A program made the position numbers and the translations under genes. Shown here one piece after another: positions 1 through 6,923 of a stretch of DNA of 7,371 nt (its first letter is position 1; each line of letters begins with the position of its first letter). This DNA comes from Bacteroidales bacterium (lineage in GTDB: Bacteria; Bacteroidota; Bacteroidia; Bacteroidales; Bacteroidaceae): assembly GCA_004558535.1 (NCBI GenBank), contig SFCP01000096.1, positions 1 through 7,371 of the forward strand. Reading direction: 5' to 3'. Under the pieces are notes generated by a model. That model did not search any database. It was not told the origin of the DNA and worked only from the letters and a program-made list of their open reading frames with translations.

Positions 1-87
1 GTTCCTTCGTGCGCGTGAGCGTATTATAAATAAGGAGTTGGTGCTTCATCTTTCACTTTTTTTAATTTCGGGACAAAGTTAGCGAAA
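1..87. other. Left-edge sequence without a recognisable gene
   Basis: No coding region could be supported here. The stretch is partly AT-rich, with a run of T at 56-63. A CAAAGTTA at 74-81 matches the end of the 85-bp repeat unit that starts at 88, so the repeat's flank was probably derived from the same element. Confidence 0.4.
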
Positions 88-308
88 GGCGAGAGAAGAA
101 CAAAGCCGAAAACGCAGTTTTTGGGCTTTGGGCGGCCGAGCCGCATCCTAACTTGGCCGCAGGCAAAGTTAAGGCGAGAGAAGAACAAAGCCGAAAACGT
201 AGTTTTTGGGCTTTGGGCGGCCGAGCCGCATCCTAACTTGGCCGCAGGCAAAGTTAAGGCGAGAGAAGAACAAAGCCGAAAACGCAGTTTTTGGGCTTTG
301 GGCGGCCG
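88..308. repeat. 85-bp tandem repeat, 2.6 copies, with multiple hairpins
   Basis: Copies lie at 88-172, 173-257 and 258-308, the last partial. The period is exactly 85 bp, and I find only one substitution between copies (C or T in the loop of the first hairpin: GCA, GTA, GCA). Each full unit contains three neighbouring inverted repeats. In copy 1 these are 101-130 (arms CAAAGCC and GGCTTTG enclosing AAAAC-GCA-GTTTT), 132-144 (GCGGC-CGA-GCCGC) and 147-174 (CCTAACTT paired with AAGTTAAGG, with one mismatch and one bulge). The partial third copy stops after GGCGGCCG, within the second hairpin. The array lies downstream of the methyltransferase gene, with no transposase or integrase beside it. 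Open frames through it simply mirror the repeat and look non-coding. Function is unknown; a REP-like or transcript-end structural element is possible. Confidence 0.93.
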
Positions 309-364
309 CAGGGGAGGGAGAGCCAGAGAGGAGGCACAGCGGGCGCTGCCCTGTGATGCCGCCG

Positions 365-1457
365 CTACTTCTCCAACAGGAAGAGGTATTCCTTGTGTCC
401 CTCGTCCGCATTGAGCCACTGGCGCGTGGAAGTCATAGAGGCCATGACGTGATGGCGGAAGTCGAGCTCGCAGGCCCGGCGCAGGCGGCCGTTGGCCGTG
501 AGGAGGTCGAGCAGTTCGGCCCGGGTGGCGCGTCCGCCGGAGCTATAGGAGAGCGAGCAGGATGTAGTGCGCCTGCGTGCATCGGACCAGTTTCTCCAAA
601 GCACACATAGCCAGGTGCTTGCCCTCCGCGTTCGTGCGAAATTCCTCGAACACAGAAGCGGCGACGCTGTCGCGGGTATCCTCGCGCCGGCCGGCTTTGC
701 CGAAAATTTGGGGGCGGTCGTTCAGGACGACAGTGGTCCACAAATGATAGTAGGCAGCATATCGGACGCGCGAAGGCGGCATCTTTTCGTTGTTAGAACC
801 ATAGGGCGGATCAAAATAGGCCAAATCGAACGACCGGCAGGCGGCTGCGTCAAACACATCGCCCCGCAGGACTTCGGCTTCGGGATAGTCGGGCTGATAG
901 CACAGGCGCGGCAGGCGCAGGGTCAGGTCGCGCTGCGAACGGGCAGACCACCGCGACAAGTAGGAGGCCTGATGCCCCAGCGTGCTGTCGACGGCGTCGA
1001 GCGCCAGCACGAGAGAGGTGAGCAGGACGGCACGGTCGTCTGCACCAAGTCCGAGGCGGTCGATTTCCTCGCGGATGGCGTCGAGCCGGCGGGTGTTCTT
1101 GCTCAGAAAGGGTCGCTTGCGGTCGCCCGCTTCGCCGCCGTAGTGCTGCGTGAACCAACCGTCGCGCCCCGGCAGGGCGTTGAGGTGGCGCAGCAGTTCC
1201 TCGTAGTAGCGCCGCTCTCCCTGTGCCCGCAGATAACATCGGGCAAAGACTTCGCTCCATGCCGAGACGTCATTGGCAGTCACGGCGTAGCGGCCCGTCT
1301 GATAGAGAGCCTGAGCCACGCGTGTGGTGCCGGTGAAACCATCCAGCACGCGGTGCACATCGGGCAGCTCGCGGACCATCGCCAAAATTTGCGGCAGCAG
1401 GCGCAGCTTCGACCCGGCGTATTTAATGCCCTCGGTCAAGGGAACTGTGTCGGACAT
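365..1457 (-). pseudogene. D12-class N6-adenine DNA methyltransferase, frameshifted near the 3' end
   Basis: The product would transfer a methyl group from S-adenosylmethionine to N6 of adenine in a specific DNA site; the site cannot be read from sequence. Counting from the ATG at 1457, the family's N-terminal KYAGSK motif is at residues 12-17. The SAM-binding segment DGFTGTT is at 39-45. The catalytic DPPY is at 216-219, followed by GSNNEKMPPSRVRY. The first frame stops at 543 after 304 residues, ending HYILLALL. The missing C-terminus continues in another frame down to the stop at 365. Removing one copy of a duplicated GCTC (551-558) rejoins them as HYILLSYSSGG and gives a 362-residue protein ending EYLFLLEK, which is what I expect of this family. 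The 304-residue product lacks the last ~61 residues of the fold and is probably inactive. I prefer the start at 1457 over an upstream ATG at 1520, because the likely promoter lies at 1506-1514. No restriction endonuclease is visible; it could be an orphan enzyme or have a partner to the left. Confidence 0.88.
551..558 (-). repeat. 4-bp tandem duplication (GCTC)2 causing the methyltransferase frameshift
   Basis: On the coding strand the sequence reads CTGCTCGCTCTCCTATAGC. As it stands the frame runs into a TAG at 543-545. With one GCTC removed the codons read Leu-Leu-Ser-Tyr-Ser-Ser, restoring the family-like C-terminus. It is either a true slipped-strand duplication or a sequencing or assembly error. 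Two copies is a short tract for a classic phase-variable switch. Confidence 0.8.
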
Positions 1458-1505
1458 AAAACTTTTTTTCTCGTTCGCAGCGGAAACTACAAAGCATTTG
1501 TTTCC

Positions 1506-1514
1506 GCAAAAGTA
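1506..1514 (-). promoter_or_regulatory. Bacteroidota-type -7 promoter element for the methyltransferase gene
   Basis: The minus strand reads TACTTTTGC, an exact match to the Bacteroidota -7 consensus TAnnTTTG. It sits 48 nt before the ATG at 1457. I see no good -33 element. The position where one would fall is inside the nifJ terminator stem. Confidence 0.6.
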
Positions 1515-1518
1515 GTAC

Positions 1519-1559
1519 AAAAAAGGGCACAGTCCCCGTTTGATGCAAGGACTGTGCCC
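1519..1559 (-). terminator. Intrinsic terminator of nifJ
   Basis: A perfect 11-bp stem has arms GGGCACAGTCC (1525-1535) and GGACTGTGCCC (1549-1559), with a 13-nt loop. On the minus strand it is followed directly by six T (1519-1524). It starts 21 nt after the nifJ stop codon, the classical layout of a rho-independent terminator. Confidence 0.93.
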
Positions 1560-1580
1560 GATAATTTTATTTATGCAGCA

Positions 1581-4500
1581 TTACAAGCTCCAATCTTCCT
1601 TGGTTTTGCGGACGTAGCTCTGATAACGCTTCTTGGCTGCGGCTTCTGTGGCTGCGAAAAGCTCGTCTGCTTCCTCGGGGAAAGCTTTCTTGAGCGAGAG
1701 GAAGCGCACTTCGCCGGCCAGATAATCCTGGAACTTGCTCCAATCCGGCTCTTTGCTGTCAAGGGTAAAGGGATTCTTGCCCTCGTCGGCCAGAGCGGGG
1801 TTGTAACGCCACAGGTGCCAGTAACCACACTCGACAGCGCGGCCCTCTTCGGCTTGGCTGCGGCCCATACCTCCCTTGATCTTCAGACCATGGTTGATAC
1901 AGGGAGCATAAGCAATGATGAGCGAAGGACCATGCCAAGCTTCGGCTTCCTTGATAGCCTTGAGGCACTGTGCCTGGTCGGCTCCCATGGCTACCTGAGC
2001 CACATAGACGTAACCATAAGTGGCCTGCATCAGACCGAGGTCCTTCTTCGTCACGCGCTTGCCGCTGGCAGCAAATTGTGCAATGGCGCCGATAGGCGTT
2101 GCCTTGGAGGCCTGGCCGCCGGTGTTGGAGTAAACTTCGGTGTCGAGCACGAGGATGTTGACGTCCTCGCCGCTAGCCAGCACGTGGTCCAATCCGCCGT
2201 AACCGATGTCGTAGCTGGCACCGTCTCCACCGATAATCCACTGGCTGCGCTTGGTCAGGAAGTGGCTCAGTTCGGCCAACTGCTGGCATACGGGGCAACC
2301 CTTGGCAGCACTATCCTTGATCAGCGGTTCCAGCTTGAGGGCAGCAGCGCGGCTGGCATCGGCATCGTTTTGTCCGGCAATCCATTCGCGAGCAGCTTCC
2401 TTGTATTCCTCGCTCACTTTGTCGCTCTGGATCATTTCCTCGAGCAGGCTCTGGATGCGGGCGCGCATCTTCTTGTTAGCAAGTACCATACCCATGCCAA
2501 ATTCGCAGAAGTCCTCGAACAGAGAGTTGGCCCAGGCGGGACCCTGTCCCTTTTCGTTGGTCGTATAAGGCGTGGAGGGGATAGAGCCGGAGTAGATCGA
2601 GGAGCAGCCGGTAGCGTTGGCTATCATCTGACGGTCACCAAAGAGCTGGCTGACAAGCTTGACATAAGGTGTCTCGCCGCAACCGGAGCAAGCGCCGCTG
2701 AATTCGAAGAGCGGAGTGGCAAACTGGGAATTTTTGGGATTGAGTTTGATGTCCACCTTGTCCTGTTTGCTGGTCACTTTCTTGACGCAGTAGTCCCAAT
2801 TGGCGTCTTCGGGCAGCTCGCCTTCGAGGGGAACCATCGTCAGTGCCTTGTTGCCACGCATACCCGGGCAGACGTCAGCACAGTTGCCGCAGCCGAGGCA
2901 GTCCATTACGTCTACCTGCATACGGAAGTGCATGCCCTTGAGCGTAGCGGGCGCCTTCATTTCGATGGTCGGTGCGCTGAAGCCCTTGATTTCCTCTTCG
3001 TCGAGAACGAACGGGCGGATAGCAGCGTGGGGGCAGACGAACGAACACTTGTTACACTGGATACAATTTTCGCTGTTCCAAGTGGGCACGAACGCAGCCA
3101 CACCGCGTTTTTCGTAGGCAGCAGTTCCTTGCTGCCAAGTGCCGTCTACGCTCACTTTGTAAGCACTTACGGGCAACAGGTCGCCGTTTTGTGCATTGAT
3201 GGGGCGTACCAGTTCGGAGATGAAGGCCGGCTCATCGCGCTGCACCTTTTCATCTTCGGGCAAAGTGGCCCACGCGGGATCCACAGCAAGGGTCTTGTAC
3301 TCGCCACCGCGGTCTACGGCCTGGTAGTTCTTGTTGACGACATCCTCTCCCTTCTTTCCGTAGCTCTTCACGATGAACTTTTTCATCTGCTCTACGGCCA
3401 AATCTACGGGAATTACTTCTGTGATGCGGAAGAAAGCAGACTGCAGGATGGTATTCGTACGATTGCCGAGGCCAATTTCCTGTGCGATCTTCGTAGCGTT
3501 GATGTAGTAGACCGTGATGTTGTGTTCGGCGAAATAACGCTTGACATTGTTCGGCAGATTCTTGGCCAACTCTTCCCCCTCCCAAATGGTGTTGAGCAGG
3601 AAAGTTCCGTTGTCGCGCAGACCACGCAGAACGTCATACATATGCAGGTAAGCCTGTACGTGGCAAGCCACGAAGTTGGGCGTCTTAATCTGATAGGTAG
3701 AACGGATGGGCGTATCGCCGAAACGAAGGTGCGAGCAGGTGAAACCACCCGACTTCTTGGAGTCATAACTGAAGTAAGCCTGACAATATTTATCGGTATT
3801 GTCGCCAATAATCTTGACAGAGTTTTTGTTGGCTCCCACGGTACCGTCAGCGCCAAGTCCGTAGAATTTAGCCTCGAAGATTCCCTCGCCACCAAGTGCC
3901 ATTTCCTTTTCGAGGGGCAGGGACTGGAAAGTCACGTCGTCCACGATGCCGACGGTGAAGTGGTCCTTAGGCTGCGGCAGGGCAAGGTTTTCGTAGACGC
4001 TGATAATCATGGTCGGCGTCGTGTCGCAGGAACCGAGTCCGTAGCGGCCACCGACGATGACGGGGCGCTCCTTTTCGTTGTAGAAAGCGTCCTTCACGTC
4101 GAGGTAGAGCGGTTCGCCGTTGGCGCCGGGCTCCTTGGTGCGATCCAGGACGGCAATCTTCTTGCAGGTCTTGGGCACAGCGGCGAGCAGGTGCTTCACG
4201 CTGAACGGGCGATAGAGGTGCACGCTGACCATACCTACCTTTTCGCCCTTCTTGTTCATGTAATCGATGGCCTCGCGGGCAGCTTCGGTCACGGAACCCA
4301 TGCAGATGATGACGCGCTCGGCATCTTCGGCACCATAGTAGCTGAACAGTTTGTACTCGCGGCCGGTTATTTTGCTGACAGCCTCCATATATTTCTCCAC
4401 GATGCCGGGTACGGCGTCATAGTAGCTGTTGCAGACCTCGCGATGAGCAAAGAATGTCTCAGGATTCTCGGCCATACCGCGCGCCTCGGGATGTTCGGGC

Positions 4501-5126
4501 GTCAAGGCACGTGCACGGAATTCGCTCACCTTGTCCATGGGTACGAGCGGACGGATATCTTCCTGGTCCACCACTTCTATTTTCTGGTACTCATGACTTG
4601 TGCGGAAGCCGTCAAAGAAGTTGATAAACGGAACGCGGCTTTCGAGCGCGGCCAAGTGAGCCACGGCCGACAGGTCCATTACTTCCTGCACGCTACCCTC
4701 GCAGAGCATGGCGAAACCAGTCTGGCGGCAAGCCATCACGTCGCTGTGGTCACCAAAGATACACAGGGAGTGGGTAGCCAAGGTACGGGCGCTGACATGG
4801 AAGACGCAGGGGAGCAATTCTCCGGCAATCTTGTACATATTGGGAATCATCAGCAGCAAGCCCTGGGAAGCCGTGAAAGTGGTGGTCAGCGCACCTGCCT
4901 GCAACGATCCGTGCACGGCACCGGCGGCACCGCCTTCGCTTTGCATTTCCTGTACTTTCACCGTGTCGCCAAAGAGGTTCTTGCGGCCCTGGGCCGACCA
5001 TTCGTCCACGTGCTCAGCCATGGGCGAAGACGGGGTGATGGGATAAATGGCAGCTACCTCCGAGAACATATAGGCTATGTGCGCGGCGGCCTGATTGCCA
5101 TCACAAGTAATAAATTTCTTGCTCAT
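1581..5126 (-). CDS. nifJ: Pyruvate:ferredoxin (flavodoxin) oxidoreductase, single-chain
   Basis: This enzyme oxidatively decarboxylates pyruvate with CoA to acetyl-CoA and CO2, passing electrons to ferredoxin or flavodoxin in the cytoplasm of anaerobes. The 1181-residue chain has every expected part. The N-terminal thiamine-pyrophosphate half carries YPITPSSP (28-35), Glu64 and Arg114, the positions known from the Desulfovibrio africanus enzyme. A transketolase-like domain II and a gamma-like domain III (about 416-625) follow. Two ferredoxin-type [4Fe-4S] motifs use Cys688/691/694/698 and Cys743/746/749/753. The C-terminal TPP domain has proximal-cluster cysteines 813, 816, 841 and 1076, with the GDG motif at 967-969 and SNTGGQ at 1000-1005. 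It lacks the roughly 60-residue C-terminal extension of the D. africanus protein, as I expect for many bacterial NifJ proteins. The ATG at 5126 gives the standard start MSKKFITCDG. No Shine-Dalgarno or consensus promoter is obvious in the 119-nt gap upstream, so readthrough from the ATPase gene is possible. A strong terminator follows. Confidence 0.98.
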   Translation of the reverse strand: MSKKFITCDGNQAAAHIAYMFSEVAAIYPITPSSPMAEHVDEWSAQGRKNLFGDTVKVQEMQSEGGAAGAVHGSLQAGALTTTFTASQGLLLMIPNMYKIAGELLPCVFHVSARTLATHSLCIFGDHSDVMACRQTGFAMLCEGSVQEVMDLSAVAHLAALESRVPFINFFDGFRTSHEYQKIEVVDQEDIRPLVPMDKVSEFRARALTPEHPEARGMAENPETFFAHREVCNSYYDAVPGIVEKYMEAVSKITGREYKLFSYYGAEDAERVIICMGSVTEAAREAIDYMNKKGEKVGMVSVHLYRPFSVKHLLAAVPKTCKKIAVLDRTKEPGANGEPLYLDVKDAFYNEKERPVIVGGRYGLGSCDTTPTMIISVYENLALPQPKDHFTVGIVDDVTFQSLPLEKEMALGGEGIFEAKFYGLGADGTVGANKNSVKIIGDNTDKYCQAYFSYDSKKSGGFTCSHLRFGDTPIRSTYQIKTPNFVACHVQAYLHMYDVLRGLRDNGTFLLNTIWEGEELAKNLPNNVKRYFAEHNITVYYINATKIAQEIGLGNRTNTILQSAFFRITEVIPVDLAVEQMKKFIVKSYGKKGEDVVNKNYQAVDRGGEYKTLAVDPAWATLPEDEKVQRDEPAFISELVRPINAQNGDLLPVSAYKVSVDGTWQQGTAAYEKRGVAAFVPTWNSENCIQCNKCSFVCPHAAIRPFVLDEEEIKGFSAPTIEMKAPATLKGMHFRMQVDVMDCLGCGNCADVCPGMRGNKALTMVPLEGELPEDANWDYCVKKVTSKQDKVDIKLNPKNSQFATPLFEFSGACSGCGETPYVKLVSQLFGDRQMIANATGCSSIYSGSIPSTPYTTNEKGQGPAWANSLFEDFCEFGMGMVLANKKMRARIQSLLEEMIQSDKVSEEYKEAAREWIAGQNDADASRAAALKLEPLIKDSAAKGCPVCQQLAELSHFLTKRSQWIIGGDGASYDIGYGGLDHVLASGEDVNILVLDTEVYSNTGGQASKATPIGAIAQFAASGKRVTKKDLGLMQATYGYVYVAQVAMGADQAQCLKAIKEAEAWHGPSLIIAYAPCINHGLKIKGGMGRSQAEEGRAVECGYWHLWRYNPALADEGKNPFTLDSKEPDWSKFQDYLAGEVRFLSLKKAFPEEADELFAATEAAAKKRYQSYVRKTKEDWSL

Positions 5127-5138
5127 ATCGTATACGAT
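5127..5138. promoter_or_regulatory. Perfect 12-bp palindrome touching the nifJ start codon
   Basis: ATCGTATACGAT is a perfect palindrome that ends at the base before the nifJ ATG. In a transcript it would form at best a small hairpin over the ribosome-landing zone; as DNA it could be a dimeric regulator site. The rest of the 119-nt gap (5139-5245) shows no TAnnTTTG element and no terminator for the upstream ATPase gene. A regulatory role is inference only. Confidence 0.35.
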
Positions 5139-5245
5139 TATTTTGAGAATTAGTTGTTTCTATTGCGGATTGGGTTTGCGGCCACGACCTGCTGCCGGTG
5201 CGCGTCGCCCAATGTTTTGTTTCGGTGTCGGGGACTGTCGGCGCT

Positions 5246-6427
5246 CTAATAGAGGAAGCCGAACAGCCAGAGGGGTATTTCGTTTTCGCCGCCCACTTCG
5301 GCGTTATACTTCACCTTGATGGTGCCCGGCGGCAGCTTGACGCGGCGGTTTCGTTCGCATACACAGACATCTGTGCGGCCGTCGATGCGAAATCCGCCCT
5401 CGCGGCGCAGTCGGTTGACCGTATGGTGTCGCCACAGGGTATTGACGAAGAAAGTTTCCATGATGGTCTGGTCGCTCATATTGGGCGAATAGACAGCATA
5501 CATCAGGTTGGTATCGTGCAGCATCACGGCGGCGGGCTTTTTGGGGAACGTTTCGCCCTCGCGGTAGACCATGTTGACCAGCCGCGCCTCCTCGAGGTAT
5601 TTCAGGTAGTTCATCACTGTGGCGCGCGAAGTGCCGATTTCTTCGGCCAACCGGCTCACATTGGGTGCACTGTTTTCGCTGATGGCCAACAGATAAAGCA
5701 GTTTCTTGATGCGCGACAGGTATTTCAACTCCACTTGTTTCTTGAAGAGGATATCCACCTCGACCATCATGTTCATCGCCTTGAGGAGCGCTTCGGTGAA
5801 GTTGTGGTTTTCCAGGTAGAAAGGGTAGTACCCGTGGTGCAGGTACTCCTTGAAGTAGTGCCAGGGCCTCACTTTGGGCAGGATGTTGCGCATGATGGTT
5901 TCCGGTTCGCGCAGTATTTCCTGCAGGGAGTAGGTGGGGAACTTATTGTCCGTCTGCAGGTTGATATACTCTCTGAAGGAAAATCCATGGAGTACGTAGC
6001 AGCGGCTCAGCGATGCCAGTTCGGTATCGGTCACATCGGTTTCCTCGACTGGCGTAGTCGTATAGACGATGCGCAGGCAGGGATAGCGGTGATAGCACTC
6101 GCAGAGTTGTCGCCGCCAGTCGGGCAGTTTGAAAGCTTGGTCAATAAGCAGGACCAAACCACCCTGCGCCACAAATTCCCCGGCGAACTCTACGATGCCT
6201 CTCCCCTGGAAGTAGAAATTATTCGTGTTGATGTAGAGGCATTTACGTTGGCGAACATCGAAATGTTCCTTGGCAAATTGCAGGAGAAATGACGTACGGC
6301 CCACGCCACGCGGGCCGCGAATGGCAATCATGCGGTAGCTCCAGTCGATGGTGTCCATCAGGGCGCGCCGCACGGGGGCATTAAAATGCTCTACCAAGAA
6401 TGCGTGAGTTCTGTAAAATGTCTCCAT
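5246..6427 (-). CDS. AAA family ATPase with winged-helix segment, degenerate nucleotide-binding motifs
   Basis: This 393-residue protein matches the Bacteroidota AAA/ATP-binding family with a C-terminal winged helix (AAA_14-like architecture), whose biological role is mostly unknown. The Walker A region is GPRGVGRT (38-45), with Arg44 where the P-loop lysine should be. The Walker B region is LVLLIDQ (91-97), with Gln97 where the catalytic glutamate normally follows the aspartate. The sensor-1 region, usually TGSS, reads TTTP (123-126). The phrase HGFSFREYINL (147-157) fits the family. Residues about 239-290 look like a winged helix, with SRLAEEIGTSRATVMNYLKYLEEARLV. The end, NEIPLWLFGFLY, is the family's characteristic tail, so the gene is full length. 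I chose the ATG at 6427, because METFYRTHAF is family-like and a -7 promoter element at 6456-6464 excludes the longer frame from 6520. The gene precedes nifJ without a visible terminator between them. Family and length are clear; function and whether it hydrolyses ATP are not. Confidence 0.9.
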   Translation of the reverse strand: METFYRTHAFLVEHFNAPVRRALMDTIDWSYRMIAIRGPRGVGRTSFLLQFAKEHFDVRQRKCLYINTNNFYFQGRGIVEFAGEFVAQGGLVLLIDQAFKLPDWRRQLCECYHRYPCLRIVYTTTPVEETDVTDTELASLSRCYVLHGFSFREYINLQTDNKFPTYSLQEILREPETIMRNILPKVRPWHYFKEYLHHGYYPFYLENHNFTEALLKAMNMMVEVDILFKKQVELKYLSRIKKLLYLLAISENSAPNVSRLAEEIGTSRATVMNYLKYLEEARLVNMVYREGETFPKKPAAVMLHDTNLMYAVYSPNMSDQTIMETFFVNTLWRHHTVNRLRREGGFRIDGRTDVCVCERNRRVKLPPGTIKVKYNAEVGGENEIPLWLFGFLY

Positions 6428-6455
6428 AAATGTACCCGGGCAAGTTTTTCTAAGT

Positions 6456-6464
6456 GCAAAGGTA
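6456..6464 (-). promoter_or_regulatory. Bacteroidota-type -7 promoter element for the ATPase gene
   Basis: The minus strand reads TACCTTTGC, matching TAnnTTTG exactly, 28 nt before the ATG at 6427. Upstream (6465-6535) is AT-rich, but no clear TTTG-type -33 box is seen. The short leader fixes the ATPase start at 6427. Confidence 0.7.
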
Positions 6465-6589
6465 CGATTTCTTTTAATTTGACACTCAGAGATTACAATT
6501 TTATTTTTATTGCCTCTCAATTATTTTTTTCGCGGCGATGGAGGCTGTTCCGGCCATGCCTATGTGCCGGATAGTTTCTCCTACCTGCT

Positions 6590-6631
6590 AAAAAAAGTCC
6601 GCCCCACCCGACTTCGGTCGGCGGGACGGGC
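6590..6631 (-). terminator. Intrinsic terminator downstream of the smalltalk-like gene
   Basis: A GC-rich hairpin spans 6597-6631. The inner stem pairs CCGAC (6608-6612) with GTCGG (6617-6621) around a TTCG tetraloop (plus strand). The outer stem pairs 6597-6605 with 6623-6631, with one internal loop, one mismatch and a G-T pair. On the minus strand it is followed by seven T (6590-6596). It begins 52 nt after the stop of the small gene and precedes the ATPase promoter, so it separates the two units. Confidence 0.8.
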
Positions 6632-6683
6632 TGGTTCGGTCGCATTTGGCTACGGTCGGCTGTCGGATGCGTGCTCTGGGTGT

Positions 6684-6827
6684 TCACACAGCCAGGGAAC
6701 AGCCTGCAAAGACACCGCTCAGGGCGGTCAGGGCGGCTATCAGCACCTGAATGATGATGTTCAACACATTGCCTTTCTTGCTGCCGGTCTGGGCAGCTTC
6801 ACTCTGAATTTTTCCCATCGTCTGCAT
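6684..6827 (-). CDS. Smalltalk-like small membrane protein, 47 aa
   Basis: The translation begins MQTMGKIQSEAAQTGSKKGN and continues into a hydrophobic stretch from residue 21 (VLNIIIQVLIAALTALSGVF), ending AGCSLAV. A short polar, lysine-containing N-terminus, one hydrophobic helix of about 23 residues and a near-terminal GC are what I recall of the Bacteroidales 'smalltalk protein' family, whose function is unknown. One membrane span is predicted by reading. The ATG at 6827 follows an A-rich stretch; an internal ATG at 6818 (MGKIQSE) is an alternative that gives 44 residues, closer to the usual family length. A promoter element 87 nt upstream and a terminator downstream make this a stand-alone transcription unit. 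In other Bacteroidales the family is often next to HU-like DNA-binding protein and N-acetylmuramoyl-L-alanine amidase genes; neither is seen in this window. Confidence 0.78.
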   Translation of the reverse strand: MQTMGKIQSEAAQTGSKKGNVLNIIIQVLIAALTALSGVFAGCSLAV

Positions 6828-6914
6828 AGTTTTTTCTCTCTTTTAATGGGTGAAACATGAATTGGATTTCTCTCTGTAGGCCGGCTCACTGTATCGGAGC
6901 GCTGCCTGTCTGTT

Positions 6915-6923
6915 GCAAAGGTA
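6915..6923 (-). promoter_or_regulatory. Bacteroidota-type -7 promoter element for the smalltalk-like gene
   Basis: The minus strand reads TACCTTTGC, identical to the element in front of the ATPase gene. It lies 87 nt before the ATG at 6827, implying a leader of about 80 nt. No convincing -33 box is visible. Confidence 0.65.

Noticed and set aside
88..308. Possible CRISPR array
   Set aside because: The whole 85-bp period is repeated, with no variable spacers between short repeats, and no cas genes are present.
335..355. Hairpin (CACA-GC-GGGC, GCCC-TGTG) just downstream of the methyltransferase stop as a terminator
   Set aside because: Eight pairs with a bulge and no T-run on the minus strand; too weak to call.
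24..610. Several overlapping open frames on both strands through the left repeat
   Set aside because: Their translations simply repeat the 85-bp unit in different frames and show no family resemblance. The right part overlaps the methyltransferase C-terminus.
1458..1520. Longer methyltransferase start at the ATG at 1520
   Set aside because: The extra 21 residues (MYYFCGNKC...) are not family-like, and the -7 promoter element lies inside that extension.
5198..6292. 364-codon plus-strand open frame antisense to the ATPase
   Set aside because: The minus-strand gene has clear family motifs and a promoter. The antisense translation has none and is a shadow.
6428..6520. Longer ATPase start at the ATG at 6520
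   Set aside because: The promoter element at 6456-6464 lies within the extension, and METFYRTHAF at 6427 matches the usual family start.
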